Shown: positions 1-8,390, counted from the stretch's first letter. The stretch is 64,000 nucleotides of DNA from Lentzea albida (GCF_900111005.1 NZ_FOFV01000014.1:186001-250000), one strand, 5' to 3'. Made by a program: numbers and translations. The notes: generated from the sequence alone by a model not told the origin.

Positions 1-1084
1 GCAGGTCCTCGACCTCCCAGAGCCCCAGCTCCTCGCCCTGGTAGACGTACACGCCACCGGGCAGCGCGGCGGTGAGCATGATCGCCGCGCGGGCCCTGCG
101 CGTGCCCAGTTCGAAGTCGGTCGGGGCGCCGTGCTGCCGGTCCGCGAAGGAGAAGCCGGTCTTCTCGCGGCCGTAGCGGGTCACGTGCCTCGTGACGTCG
201 TGGTTGGAGAGCACCCAGGTCGGCGGCGCGCCAACGGGTTCGTGCGCGGCGAGCGTGCTGTCGACGACCTTGCGCAGCTCGCCGGCGTCCCACGGGCAGC
301 ACAGGAAGTCGAAGTTGAACGCGCTGTGCATCTCGTCCTGGCGCAGGTAGCGGGCGAACCGCACCGGGTCCGGCAGCCACATCTCGCCGACGAGGATGCG
401 GTCGCCGTCGTACTCGTCGACGATCTGGCGCCAGCGGCGGTAGATGTCGTGCACGCCGTCCTGGTCGGAGTAGGGGAGATCGGCGTTGGGCCTGGAGAAG
501 TCCTTCACCAGGCCGTCGGCCACGTCGATGCGGAAGCCGTCGACGCCGCGGTCGAGCCAGAACCGGAGGATGTCCTCGAACTCGTCGTGGACGACGGGGT
601 TCTCCCAGTTGAAGTCCGGCTGTTCGGCGGCGTAGAGGTGCAGGTACCAGCGGCCGTCGTTGAGCCTGCTCCACGCGGGGCCGCCGAACCGCGACTGCCA
701 GTCGTTCGGCAGGTCCTCGGTGTCGCGGACGTGGAAGCGGTCCCACAGGCCGTCCTTGAACCACGGGTGCTGGTCGCTGCAGTGGTTCGGGACGAGGTCG
801 ATGATGATCCGGATGCCGAGGCCGTGCGCGTCCGCGATCAGCTTCTCGGCGTCGGCGAGCGACCCGAACACCGGCTCGATGTCGCGGTAGTCCGCCACGT
901 CGTAGCCGCCGTCCGCGAGCGGGCTCGGGTACCAGGGGTTCAGCCAGATCGCGTCGAAACCGAGGCTCGCGATGTGCTGGAGCTTGGCGCGGAGGCCGGC
1001 GATGTCACCGATGCCGTCCCCGTTCCCGTCCGCGAAGCTGCGCAGGTAGACCTGGTAGATGGATGCGTTGCGCCACCAACTCAT
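1..1084 (-). CDS. alpha-glucosidase, GH13 family (3' end cut by window edge)
   Basis: A retaining alpha-glucan hydrolase that would act on short alpha-glucosides in the cytoplasm. About 361 codons lie inside the window; the C-terminal part is beyond base 1. The four GH13 signatures are present: DLVPNH (residues 96-101), GFRIDV with nucleophile Asp187, VGEMW with acid/base Glu234, and SNHD with Asp296. The start ATG lies 12 bases after the stop of the upstream permease gene, so it is the last visible gene of the sugar-transport operon and probably hydrolyses the imported sugar. The substrate (maltose, trehalose, isomaltose or another alpha-glucoside) cannot be told from the motifs alone. Confidence 0.93.
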   Translation of the reverse strand, partial: MSWWRNASIYQVYLRSFADGNGDGIGDIAGLRAKLQHIASLGFDAIWLNPWYPSPLADGGYDVADYRDIEPVFGSLADAEKLIADAHGLGIRIIIDLVPNHCSDQHPWFKDGLWDRFHVRDTEDLPNDWQSRFGGPAWSRLNDGRWYLHLYAAEQPDFNWENPVVHDEFEDILRFWLDRGVDGFRIDVADGLVKDFSRPNADLPYSDQDGVHDIYRRWRQIVDEYDGDRILVGEMWLPDPVRFARYLRQDEMHSAFNFDFLCCPWDAGELRKVVDSTLAAHEPVGAPPTWVLSNHDVTRHVTRYGREKTGFSFADRQHGAPTDFELGTRRARAAIMLTAALPGGVYVYQGEELGLWEVEDL

Positions 1085-1095
1085 CTGGTGTCCTT

Positions 1096-1929
1096 TCAGC
1101 CTTTTACGCCGCCCGCGGTGAGCCCCGCGAGGATGTGCCGCTGGAACGCCAGGAACAGCGCCACCATCGGCAGGCTCGCCAGCACGAGGCCCGCGAGCAG
1201 GAGGTTGATCGGGGTGTCCGGCGCGAAGCGTTGAAGCGCAACGCTGAGCGTCTGCTTCGCCGGATCGGGGAACACGAGCAGCGGCCAGATGAAGTCCTTC
1301 CACGCCGCCACGACCGCGAAGATCGAGACGACGGCGAGGATGGGCCGCGAGATCGGCAGCACGATGCGCACGAGGGTGGTCCAGGTGCCCGCGCCGTCGA
1401 TCCTGGCCGCTTCGAGGAGCTCTTCCGGGATCTGGTCGAAGAAGCGTTTGAGCAGGTAGACGTTCAGCGCGTTCGCCGCGGCCGGCAACCAGATGCCCGC
1501 CGGGTTGTTCAGCAGGTCGAGGTCGGTGAGCGTCAGGTAGACCGGTACGAGCACGGCCGTCGAGGGCAACATCAGCGTCGCCAGCATCAGGCCCATGATC
1601 GCGCCGCCGAAGATCGGGCGCAGTTTGCTCAGCGCGTAGGCCGCGGGGACGATCACGGCCATCTGCACCGCCCACGCGCCGATCGCGACGACGAGCGTGT
1701 TGACGAAGAACTTGCCGAGTTCCATGTAGTTCCAGGCCTCGACGTACGCGCCCGGTTCCCACGTCCGCGGCAGGATCGTCGGTGGTTGCTGGGCCAGTTC
1801 CGCCGGCGGCTTGAACGCGCCGAGCAGCACCCAGACGAGCGGGAGCAGGAACGCGGCGGTGAACAGGACCAGCGTGATCGTGAGGACGACCCAGTAGAGC
1901 GGGCCGGTGTTCTTCGTGAGCGTCCTCAT
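1096..1929 (-). CDS. carbohydrate ABC transporter permease, MalG type
   Basis: Inner-membrane permease of a CUT1-type sugar importer. The 277 residues hold six predicted transmembrane segments; the first is near residues 15-35. The cytoplasmic EAA loop reads EAARIDGAG, where the ATPase couples. The gene overlaps the preceding permease by four bases (ATGA), which implies translational coupling, and is followed by the alpha-glucosidase. No ATPase gene lies in this cluster, so it probably uses a shared MsiK/MalK-type ATPase encoded elsewhere, as is common in actinobacteria. Confidence 0.94.
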   Translation of the reverse strand: MRTLTKNTGPLYWVVLTITLVLFTAAFLLPLVWVLLGAFKPPAELAQQPPTILPRTWEPGAYVEAWNYMELGKFFVNTLVVAIGAWAVQMAVIVPAAYALSKLRPIFGGAIMGLMLATLMLPSTAVLVPVYLTLTDLDLLNNPAGIWLPAAANALNVYLLKRFFDQIPEELLEAARIDGAGTWTTLVRIVLPISRPILAVVSIFAVVAAWKDFIWPLLVFPDPAKQTLSVALQRFAPDTPINLLLAGLVLASLPMVALFLAFQRHILAGLTAGGVKG

Positions 1930-2783
1930 GCGTCGGCCTTCTTCGTGATCTTGAGGTAGAGGAAGGAGAAGACGCCCAGCACCGCGAACAGGATCAGGCT
2001 CAGCGCGCTCGCGGTGCCGAAGTCGTTGTAGTAGAAGGCGTACCGGTACAGCAGGAGCAGCACGGTGACCGTGGACTCCTCCGGCCCGCCGCCGGTCATG
2101 ATGAACGGCTCGGTGAAGATCTGCATGGTCGCGACGACCTGCAGGAGCAGCAGCATGAGGATCACGAACTTGGTCTGCGGGATCGTGATGTGCCAGACCT
2201 TCTTGACGATGCCCGCGCCGTCGAGGTCCGCAGCCTCGTACAGCTCACCGGGAATGGTCTGCAGTGCCGCCAGGTAGATCAGCGTCGCCGAGCCCATGTT
2301 CGCCCAGGTGATCACCAGGACGAGGCTGATCATGCTGGTGTCCGCGGAGTCCAGCCACTGCAGCGCGGGCAGGCCCAGTCCTCTGAGGACGGAGTTGAAC
2401 AGGCCGGGTCCCGGGTCGTAGAACCACTTCCACAGCAGGGCCGTGACGACCGGTGGCAACATCACCGGCAGGTAGACCAGCAGGCGGAAGTACCCCTTGG
2501 CGTGCCGCAGCTCGTTGAGCACGACGGCCGTCAGGAACGGGACGCCGAAGCCGAGGAGCAGTGCGAGAAGCGTGAAGTACAGCGTGTTGCGCCACGCCAC
2601 CCCGAACAGCGGGTCCGCGAAGAGCCTCTCGAAGTTCTCCCAGCCCACCCAGTCGGGACTCGTGACGAAGTTGACCTGCTGGAAGCTCAGGACCACCCCG
2701 CGCACGATGGGGTACCAGGAGAACACCGCGAAGACGACCAGCGCGGCACTCAGGAAGCCGTACGCGGTGACGTGGCGCCGCAC
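1926..2783 (-). CDS. carbohydrate ABC transporter permease, MalF type
   Basis: Partner permease of the downstream MalG-like protein; the two form the membrane channel of a sugar importer. The protein has 285 residues, with a hydrophobic N-terminal segment at about 8-28 and further membrane spans. The EAA-loop motif reads YEAADLDGAG. It starts immediately after the stop of the solute-binding lipoprotein gene and overlaps the next permease by four bases, so the three transporter genes are one transcription unit. Confidence 0.94.
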   Translation of the reverse strand: MRRHVTAYGFLSAALVVFAVFSWYPIVRGVVLSFQQVNFVTSPDWVGWENFERLFADPLFGVAWRNTLYFTLLALLLGFGVPFLTAVVLNELRHAKGYFRLLVYLPVMLPPVVTALLWKWFYDPGPGLFNSVLRGLGLPALQWLDSADTSMISLVLVITWANMGSATLIYLAALQTIPGELYEAADLDGAGIVKKVWHITIPQTKFVILMLLLLQVVATMQIFTEPFIMTGGGPEESTVTVLLLLYRYAFYYNDFGTASALSLILFAVLGVFSFLYLKITKKADA

Positions 2784-4121
2784 CTACTTCACCTGCGCCA
2801 GGACGGCGTTGACCTTGGTCTCGGCGTCGGCGAGCAACGCCGCGTGGTCCGCGCCGGAGTTGGTCAGCACGGCCTGCACCACGGAGTCGAGGATCGCGTA
2901 GACCTGCTGCGCCTGCGGCGGTTCGAGCGAGCCCTTGGTCTTCTCCGAACCGTCCACGTAGGCCTGGAAGTTCTTCACCGGCATGGTGGCGTACTTGGCC
3001 TTGAGCTCTTCCTGCTTGCTGCGCGGCTCACCGGTCCAGACGTCGGCGATCGGCGGGATCGGCAGACCCACGGGCTGACCGCGATCCTTGTACTTCTGCA
3101 GGTTGGTCTCGAGGCGGTCCGGGTTCAGGTACTTCCACTGGACCCACTTGAGGCCGGCCTTGATCTTCTCGGGCGTGGCCTTCGGGTTGATCATGTAACC
3201 CTCGCCGCCGAGCAGGGTGCCCTTCTGCTCCGGGATCGCGGCCAGGCCGTAGTCGTCGTACTTGCCCTTGAACTGGTTGACGATCGCGGCGACGTTGTCG
3301 GGCGCGGCCAGGTACATGCCGAGCTGCCCGGCGCCCATCATGTTCTGCACGTCGCCGATCTCCAGGAGCTGCTTCTCGCCCATGGAGTTGTCGTCCCAGC
3401 GCATCTCCTTGAGCCTGCGCAGGACTTCCTTGCCCTTGTCGTTGTTGAAGTCGGCGACGTACTTGTCACCGTTCTTCCTGGCGATGTCACCACCGACGGA
3501 CTTCATCCACGTGGTGAAGTGCCAGCCGCCCTGGTTGCTCTTGCTGTACTCGGCGAACCCGGTGACACCGGCGTCCTTGAGCTTCTTGGCCGCCGCGCGC
3601 ACCTCGTCCCACGTCTTCGGCGGGTTGTCGGGGTCGAGTCCCGCCTTGGTGAAGTTGGTGCGGCTGTAGAGCAGGCCCATCGTGTAGTTGGCCGTCGGCA
3701 GCCCGTAGACCTTGCCGTCGGCCGTGAAGACGTCCTTGAGCTCCTGCTTGATGTCGCCGTAGTGCGGCACGTCCTTCACGTAGTCCGTGAGGTCGGCGGC
3801 CTGCCTGCGGGCGATCAGCGCCGCGGGATCCGTGAAGTAGACGTAGAAGACGTCCTCCAACTGCCCGCCGGCGAGCTTGGCGCTGAACGTCTTCGGGTCC
3901 ATGAACCCCTCGTGCGGCACGAGGTCGATGTCCGGGTTCGCCGCCTCGAACTCCGCGACGTCCTCGTCGAACACCTTGCGGTCGAACGCCTGGGTCTGCG
4001 GCGGCTGGCCGTTGATGTTGACCTGGACCTTGCCGCCCGGCTCGGTCGTGGAACCGCTCCCACAGCCGACCGAGCTTAGGGCCAGGACACCGCCAATCAG
4101 CACGGCAGCGGACTTCTTCAT
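2784..4121 (-). CDS. extracellular sugar-binding lipoprotein of ABC transporter
   Basis: Family-1 solute-binding protein that captures the sugar outside the membrane and delivers it to the permease pair. The 445-residue precursor begins with a lipoprotein signal peptide (MKKSAAVLIGG, lipobox LSSVGC with Cys20 as lipidation site), followed by a Gly/Ser/Thr linker and a typical alpha/beta periplasmic-binding fold. It is the first gene of the transporter operon. The 109-base gap to the LacI-type regulator carries two TTGCG half-sites that resemble the regulator's own operators, so sugar-dependent derepression is likely. Confidence 0.93.
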   Translation of the reverse strand: MKKSAAVLIGGVLALSSVGCGSGSTTEPGGKVQVNINGQPPQTQAFDRKVFDEDVAEFEAANPDIDLVPHEGFMDPKTFSAKLAGGQLEDVFYVYFTDPAALIARRQAADLTDYVKDVPHYGDIKQELKDVFTADGKVYGLPTANYTMGLLYSRTNFTKAGLDPDNPPKTWDEVRAAAKKLKDAGVTGFAEYSKSNQGGWHFTTWMKSVGGDIARKNGDKYVADFNNDKGKEVLRRLKEMRWDDNSMGEKQLLEIGDVQNMMGAGQLGMYLAAPDNVAAIVNQFKGKYDDYGLAAIPEQKGTLLGGEGYMINPKATPEKIKAGLKWVQWKYLNPDRLETNLQKYKDRGQPVGLPIPPIADVWTGEPRSKQEELKAKYATMPVKNFQAYVDGSEKTKGSLEPPQAQQVYAILDSVVQAVLTNSGADHAALLADAETKVNAVLAQVK

Positions 4122-4187
4122 GGTGGAGCCGCCCTTCTCGCGAGCGCGTCGATGTGACGGCGACCATAAGTCCCCGTTACATCTGAA

Positions 4188-4213
4188 CGCAATATCCAGA
4201 CGAAAACTCGCAA
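4188..4213. promoter_or_regulatory. candidate LacI-family half-sites upstream of the sugar operon
   Basis: CGCAA occurs twice (4188-4192 and 4209-4213), spaced 21 bases apart and facing the start of the binding-protein gene. The same CGCAA core forms the arms of the palindrome in front of the lacI-type gene. No full palindrome is visible here, so the call is weak. Confidence 0.3.
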
Positions 4214-4230
4214 GAAGCTGACTGCGTTCG

Positions 4231-5214
4231 TTACCTCGCGGGCGCGCTGCTGGCCCTCACCACCAACTCGGGCTCGAACAGCAACTCGTCCGGCGCCACG
4301 GCGTTGCCGGAAATCTGGTTCGCCAGCAACTCCACCGCGGCCCGCCCCATCGCCTCGATCGGCTGCCGCACCGTCGTCAGCGGCGGATCAGTGCAGGTCA
4401 TGAAGGCGGAATCGTCGTACCCGATGATCGACACGTCCTTGGGCACGTCCAGCCCGGCCCTCCTGACTGCCCTGATCGCGCCCAGCGCAAGGGGGTCGCT
4501 GGCGCAGATGATGGCCGTGACCCCGCGCTGCACGAGCTTCGTCGCGGCAGCCTGCCCGCCTTCGAGGCTGAACATGGCGTGCTCGACATCGGCCCCGCCA
4601 CACCGGTTGATGGCCTCGAGCTTTCGCAGGCTCGGCACGTGGTCGGTCGGCCCCAGCACAGCCCCGATCCGCTTGTGGCCAAGGGAAGTCAGGTGCCCGT
4701 ACGCCTGCTCCACCGCCACCGCGTCGTCACACGACACCCGAGGGAACGCAAGGTCGTCTATCGCGGCATTGACCAGCACCGCAGGCAACTTCCGGGACAT
4801 CATCTGCTGGTAGTGCCCGTGGCTCGCGTCCTTCTGTGCGTAGTGCCCGCCGGCGAACACGATCCCGCTCACGTGCTGCTCCAGCAGCAGCTCCAGGTAC
4901 TCGGCTTCGGTGACCCCGCCGGCCGTCCTGGTGCAGAGGACAGGCGTGAAACCCCTTTGCGCCAGCGCGTTCCCGACCACGTCCGCGAAGGCGGGGAAGA
5001 TGGGGTTCTGCAGCTCGGGCAGCACGAGGCCGACAAGCCTGGCGCGTTCCCCCCTCAGTTGGGTCGGCCGCTCGTATCCGAGCACGTCAAGTGCCGTGAG
5101 CACGGCACTGCGCGTGGCGTCCGAGACACCGGGCTTGCCGTTCAGCACCCGGCTGACAGTGGCCTCGCTGACCCCGACCTTGGCCGCGACCTCGGCCAGC
5201 CTCCGTTGCGTCAT
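4231..5214 (-). CDS. LacI-family transcriptional regulator
   Basis: Sugar-responsive repressor, probably of the downstream transporter and glucosidase operon. The N-terminal helix-turn-helix (residues about 2-27, with LAEVAAKVGVSEATVSRVLNG) is followed by a periplasmic-binding-protein-like effector domain. I start it at the ATG at 5214, not at an upstream GTG at 5262: a TACACT box (5226-5221) ends six bases before this ATG, typical of a leaderless transcript, and the protein then begins right at the helix-turn-helix (327 residues, normal length). Two palindromes sit on the promoter and suggest autorepression. Confidence 0.93.
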   Translation of the reverse strand: MTQRRLAEVAAKVGVSEATVSRVLNGKPGVSDATRSAVLTALDVLGYERPTQLRGERARLVGLVLPELQNPIFPAFADVVGNALAQRGFTPVLCTRTAGGVTEAEYLELLLEQHVSGIVFAGGHYAQKDASHGHYQQMMSRKLPAVLVNAAIDDLAFPRVSCDDAVAVEQAYGHLTSLGHKRIGAVLGPTDHVPSLRKLEAINRCGGADVEHAMFSLEGGQAAATKLVQRGVTAIICASDPLALGAIRAVRRAGLDVPKDVSIIGYDDSAFMTCTDPPLTTVRQPIEAMGRAAVELLANQISGNAVAPDELLFEPELVVRASSAPAR

Positions 5215-5220
5215 GGCGCA

Positions 5221-5254
5221 AGTGTACGCAATTTCTTGCGTCCGTTTGCAAACG
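5221..5254 (-). promoter_or_regulatory. promoter and paired LacI-type operators of the regulator gene
   Basis: Two inverted repeats lie side by side: ACGCAA-TTTC-TTGCGT (5226-5241) and the perfect 12-base palindrome CGTTTGCAAACG (5243-5254), the central-CG layout usual for LacI-family sites. The -10 box TACACT reads from 5226 to 5221 on the minus strand, so the repeats cover the -35/-10 spacer. This is direct sequence evidence for autoregulation; the binding itself is inferred. Confidence 0.65.
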
Positions 5255-5330
5255 AGCCTCACCCGCTCGGCAGGCGCTCGTCAGCCACGCCGCCGGTAGG
5301 CTTTTCCGCCATCCGCGAGGGGAGACCACG

Positions 5331-5498
5331 ATGGCCACCGACCCGCTCAAGCCCGTACCGACCCCGGTCCCCAAGGACGCCCCGGCCTCGTGCTGGCCGC
5401 TCAAGTCGCCGGCGAAGGACAAGCCGGTGCGAGGCGTCGACTGGTTCCTGCGCATGCCGACGGGCGGCGGCACCGTCTACGTGCGGCCTGCCGACTGA
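5331..5498 (+). CDS. small peptide, paralogue of the peptide next to the HExxH protein
   Basis: A 55-residue peptide with a good ribosome-binding site (GAGGGGAG eight bases before ATG). Its N-terminal two thirds is rich in Pro, Lys and Ala; the C-terminus carries V-D-W-F-L-R-M-P-T-G-G-G-T-V-Y-V-R-P-A (from residue 36). The peptide encoded at 9837-10022 ends in nearly the same sequence, while the leaders differ. This pattern, variable leader plus conserved C-terminal core, fits a ribosomally made and modified peptide precursor. The function is unknown; the nearest candidate modifying enzyme is the HExxH protein 3 kb downstream. Confidence 0.7.
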   Translation: MATDPLKPVPTPVPKDAPASCWPLKSPAKDKPVRGVDWFLRMPTGGGTVYVRPAD

Positions 5499-5503
5499 GT
5501 TCC

Positions 5504-6019
5504 ATGCGGTCCCGCGCGCTGGTCTACTTCGGTGGGCTGCTCGCGACGATCGCAGTGGTCAACACACCGGTACCGCGGATCGTCGTGTCCGCCGTGCGCC
5601 CCAAGCCGAGCTGTTGCGCGGGATCGACCGCGAGCTGGACGCGACGGGCGTCGTGACGGCGCCTGCCGTCCGGAAGCTCGTGCTCGACACCACGCCGCCC
5701 GAAGAGCTGGTCAGGACCGCGCTGGACCGCCGGCCAACGCGGTTCGCTGGAAGAGGAGTTCGTGCGCGTCCGATGCCAGTTGCGCTGGTCCGGCGACGTC
5801 GACGAGTACTGCCTGTGGTGGTACGCCGACCGCCCCATGTTCGTCAGGACGCTCACCATGGACGTGCGGGAGATCGTCCGGGACCAGCGAGGGAAGGCTT
5901 ACGTCCAGGTGTTCCTCGGAAGCGTCGACTCGCTGGTGCTCGACGCCGAGGACGGCTACCTCTCGCTGAGACTCGACCGCTGGGTCGTGCAGGGGCAGGG
6001 AGCGATCGCGATCTGGTGA
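5504..6019 (+). pseudogene. frameshifted small secreted or membrane protein gene (fragments)
   Basis: Three overlapping coding-like stretches follow one another in different frames: a signal-like start (MRSRALVYFGGLLATIAVV, from 5504), a middle part with plausible protein character (ELLRGIDRELDATGV, roughly 5610-5730, another frame), and an intact tail from GTG 5762 (RVRCQLRWSGDVDEY to the stop at 6019, back in the first frame). They read as one gene of about 170 residues with two compensating frameshifts, or a sequence error. No family was recognised. The tail alone (85 residues) could be expressed. It begins six bases after the small-peptide gene. Confidence 0.45.
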
Positions 6020-6020
6020 G

Positions 6021-7157
6021 TCAGCGGCGCTGTTCCCGCCACAGCAGCGCGACCCCGTGCCCCGGCAGCATCCACGACCGCACGTCCAGGTCTCCGAGCT
6101 GGTCGGCTCGCAACCACTGCGCGGCCTCCGTCCCGGACCGGAACGTGAACGGCATGATCCGGAACTCGTGACCGGGGGAGTGGTCGACCGCGAGCTCGGT
6201 CGCGTCGAAACTGATCGTGTCCACATAGGACGGATAGGGTGACTGCCAGTACGCGAAGCCGTCGTTGGTGCGCTGCAGCGAACGTGACGACACGGTCAGG
6301 CCGAGGATCGCGCGCACCACGTGGTCGTCGGCGATGCCGCTCAGGTCGCATTCCAGGATGCGCAGGTCGCTCATGTGGTCGACGGGGCTGAGTTTCGGCA
6401 GTGGTGCCATCGCCTCGCGGAAGAACGTCAGGTAGTTCGACCACTGGTCGAAGCGGACCTCCACCGGCGGGATCTGGCTGGGCTCGGCCGAGCGGCTCTG
6501 GCCGTCGTGGTCGAGGTAGTCGATGGTGATCTTGGTCGACTCGCGGATGTCGTCGACCGAGTCGAGGAACAGCGAGGCGTCCGGCATGAAGTAGAGCTCG
6601 AAGAGGGGGAAGCGGCACGCGGCGCTGATCGTGTCGCGCAGGGTGGCGTTGCTGGTGGCGAAGATGACGAACCGGTCGACGGGCACGCTGTGCCGGAACT
6701 GGTGCCTCTGCGTCGTGGTCAGGTGGTAGGTCTTGGTGTCGACGCCCTGCAGCGTCAAGCGGACCGTGGTGCGGGTGCTGATCGTCAGGTCGTCACCCTT
6801 GGGGCGCATGCCACTGCCGCCCAGCACCCCGGACACCACGTCGTCGTTCTGCTGGCCGGTGCCGTAGATCCTCGACAGGAACGTCCTGAGCACCTCGCTC
6901 GGCAACAGGTGCTCGACGATGCCGGGGCCGGAGATGCGGCCGATCTCGCTGACGAGGCGCTTGTGCAGGAAGAGTTCGTAGGAACCGAGCAGGAAACCCG
7001 CCAGCGCAGGCAACGGCCACACCACCACCAGCACGTCGTGCAGCAGGCTTCGCGAGGTCGGTTGCCACAACAGCACCGCGGTCAGGTCGGCGGCAGCCAC
7101 GAGCACCAGGAGGAACGCGACGGCCAGCGCTCGTCTTTCCCTGCGCGCCGCCGTCAC
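6021..7157 (-). CDS. hypothetical membrane protein with two N-terminal TM segments
   Basis: Not recognised. The 378-residue protein has two hydrophobic segments close to the N-terminus (about residues 12-32 and 38-60, with a short Trp-Gln-Pro loop between), then a soluble part of some 310 residues predicted to be cytoplasmic. The soluble part contains KRLVSEIGRISGPGIVEHLL, mixed alpha/beta character and no catalytic motif I can name. GTG start. It is convergent with the frameshifted fragment gene at 5504-6019 and stands alone on its strand. Confidence 0.75.
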   Translation of the reverse strand: MTAARRERRALAVAFLLVLVAAADLTAVLLWQPTSRSLLHDVLVVVWPLPALAGFLLGSYELFLHKRLVSEIGRISGPGIVEHLLPSEVLRTFLSRIYGTGQQNDDVVSGVLGGSGMRPKGDDLTISTRTTVRLTLQGVDTKTYHLTTTQRHQFRHSVPVDRFVIFATSNATLRDTISAACRFPLFELYFMPDASLFLDSVDDIRESTKITIDYLDHDGQSRSAEPSQIPPVEVRFDQWSNYLTFFREAMAPLPKLSPVDHMSDLRILECDLSGIADDHVVRAILGLTVSSRSLQRTNDGFAYWQSPYPSYVDTISFDATELAVDHSPGHEFRIMPFTFRSGTEAAQWLRADQLGDLDVRSWMLPGHGVALLWREQRR

Positions 7158-7257
7158 CTGGTCGCCGCCCCCTCACTCCACCCGGTTGTCCATACATGGT
7201 GGGAGTGGAGGGCGATCAGCGCCAGACCCTTTCGGCCCGTGCCGTATCAGCGACGCG

Positions 7258-8055
7258 TCAGCGCGAGGTGCCCCAGATGGGGTTGTCTGACACCCCTACA
7301 TAGGTGCTGTGCGTGGCCTTCGGCGTCCCGTCCTCCTCGACGATGTCGTTGTAGAGACCGAGCAGATGCCTCGTCATCGCGCTCTTCGCGCCGACCTCGT
7401 CGTGCCGGCGGAGGAACCAGACGACCTGCTCGTGCTCACCTGCGGAACGGCTGTGCACCTCGCGCGACGGGTGTGCGTGCCGCTTGCAGTCCTGCAGACC
7501 CGGCACGAGCGCCTGGTACATGTTCTCCAGCAGCTCGTTGTGGCTCGCGCGGATCAGCGTCGAGTGGAACTCCTCGTCCGACTCGATCACCTCCTGCACG
7601 TCGTCGACGGAAGCGCGCTGGTAGCGGAGGTTCAGCTTGGCGAGTTCGTCGAGCTCACCGGCGTCCGCGCGCACGGCGGCGAGACTCGCCGCCGTGGTCT
7701 CCAGTGCGATCCGCACTTCCAGGAGGTCGGTGTGGGAGAACTGCTTCGCGGCGAGCCTGCCCTCGAGGTTCTGGTCGACGTCGGCGAGGTCGGTGCGGCG
7801 GACGTACCAGCCCAGACCGCGGCGGACCTCGACGATGCCCTGCAGCTGCAGCCTCTGCAGGGCGGTGCGCAGGGAGGACCGCGCGACGTTCAGCTTGTCC
7901 GCCAGGACGGGCTCGGTGGGCAGGCGATCACCTGCCTTGAAGGTGCCGCCGATGATCAGCTCGCGGAGCTTGTGCTCGATGAGTTCCGGAAGAGGCCGTC
8001 GCGAATCGGGCGAGAGCGACCAGCTCTCGCCGAGATGGACGTCGTCGGCGGGCAT
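7258..8055 (-). CDS. GntR-family regulator, FadR/FCD subfamily
   Basis: Transcription factor with an N-terminal winged helix (residues about 20-88, including GDRLPTEPVLADKLNVARSS) and a C-terminal all-helical FCD effector domain, where Asp, Glu and His side chains usually hold a metal and small organic acids bind. The 265-residue length is normal. The start ATG is supported by a consensus-like leaderless promoter (TTGCAA, 17 bases, TAAGCT, six bases, ATG). Two matching palindromes lie immediately upstream of the -35 box. The target and ligand are unknown; the divergent small membrane protein at 8215 is the most likely second target. Confidence 0.92.
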   Translation of the reverse strand: MPADDVHLGESWSLSPDSRRPLPELIEHKLRELIIGGTFKAGDRLPTEPVLADKLNVARSSLRTALQRLQLQGIVEVRRGLGWYVRRTDLADVDQNLEGRLAAKQFSHTDLLEVRIALETTAASLAAVRADAGELDELAKLNLRYQRASVDDVQEVIESDEEFHSTLIRASHNELLENMYQALVPGLQDCKRHAHPSREVHSRSAGEHEQVVWFLRRHDEVGAKSAMTRHLLGLYNDIVEEDGTPKATHSTYVGVSDNPIWGTSR

Positions 8056-8061
8056 TGGTCC

Positions 8062-8090
8062 AGCTTAGGCCTGTTGCCTCCTGGTTGCAA
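8062..8090 (-). promoter_or_regulatory. leaderless promoter of the GntR-type gene
   Basis: On the minus strand TTGCAA (8090-8085) and TAAGCT (8067-8062) are separated by exactly 17 bases; the ATG at 8055 begins six bases after the -10 box. Confidence 0.65.
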
Positions 8091-8091
8091 C

Positions 8092-8125
8092 TTGTCTGGC
8101 AACCAGTCGACCGTTGACAGACAAC
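8092..8125. promoter_or_regulatory. tandem FadR-type operators
   Basis: Two near-palindromes share the form TTGnCnGnCAA: TTGTCTGGCAA (8092-8102) and GTTGACAGACAAC (8113-8125). Their centres are 22 bases apart, two helical turns, so two dimers could bind one DNA face. They lie between the GntR-type gene and the divergent small membrane protein gene. Confidence 0.6.
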
Positions 8126-8214
8126 CTACAACGAGGGACCCTAAGACCATGGCGACACGCCTGGGGCCGCCCACACCCAGGAGCACGTGCTCGCCTAGTC
8201 GGGAGGGGAACGAG

Positions 8215-8367
8215 ATGTCCGCAGGGAGTGCACTCGGAATCGCAGGAGTCGTCGCCGTCGCCGTCACCGCGATCGGCTGGCGCACCGTGCTCACCATGAT
8301 CGCCGTCTCGGTCATCGCGCTGGCCGTCGTCGGCTTCGTGAACGTCACCAGCATCATGTTCGGCTGA
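8215..8367 (+). CDS. small two-TM membrane protein
   Basis: A 50-residue, almost entirely hydrophobic protein (MSAGSALGIAGVVAVAV, then a Gly-Trp-Arg turn and a second span ending NVTSIMFG). A strong ribosome-binding site (GGGAGGGG) precedes the ATG. It is followed by a strong hairpin terminator, so it forms a single-gene unit. Divergent from the GntR-type regulator with its operators in between. No family recognised; a stress or envelope micro-protein is possible. Confidence 0.75.
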   Translation: MSAGSALGIAGVVAVAVTAIGWRTVLTMIAVSVIALAVVGFVNVTSIMFG

Positions 8368-8390
8368 TGAGCAGACCAACCTGAAAAACG

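Noticed and set aside
2190..4079. Open frame of 629 residues opposite the binding-protein and permease genes
   Set aside because: No domain and shadow composition; the sense strand has a clear lipoprotein and permeases.
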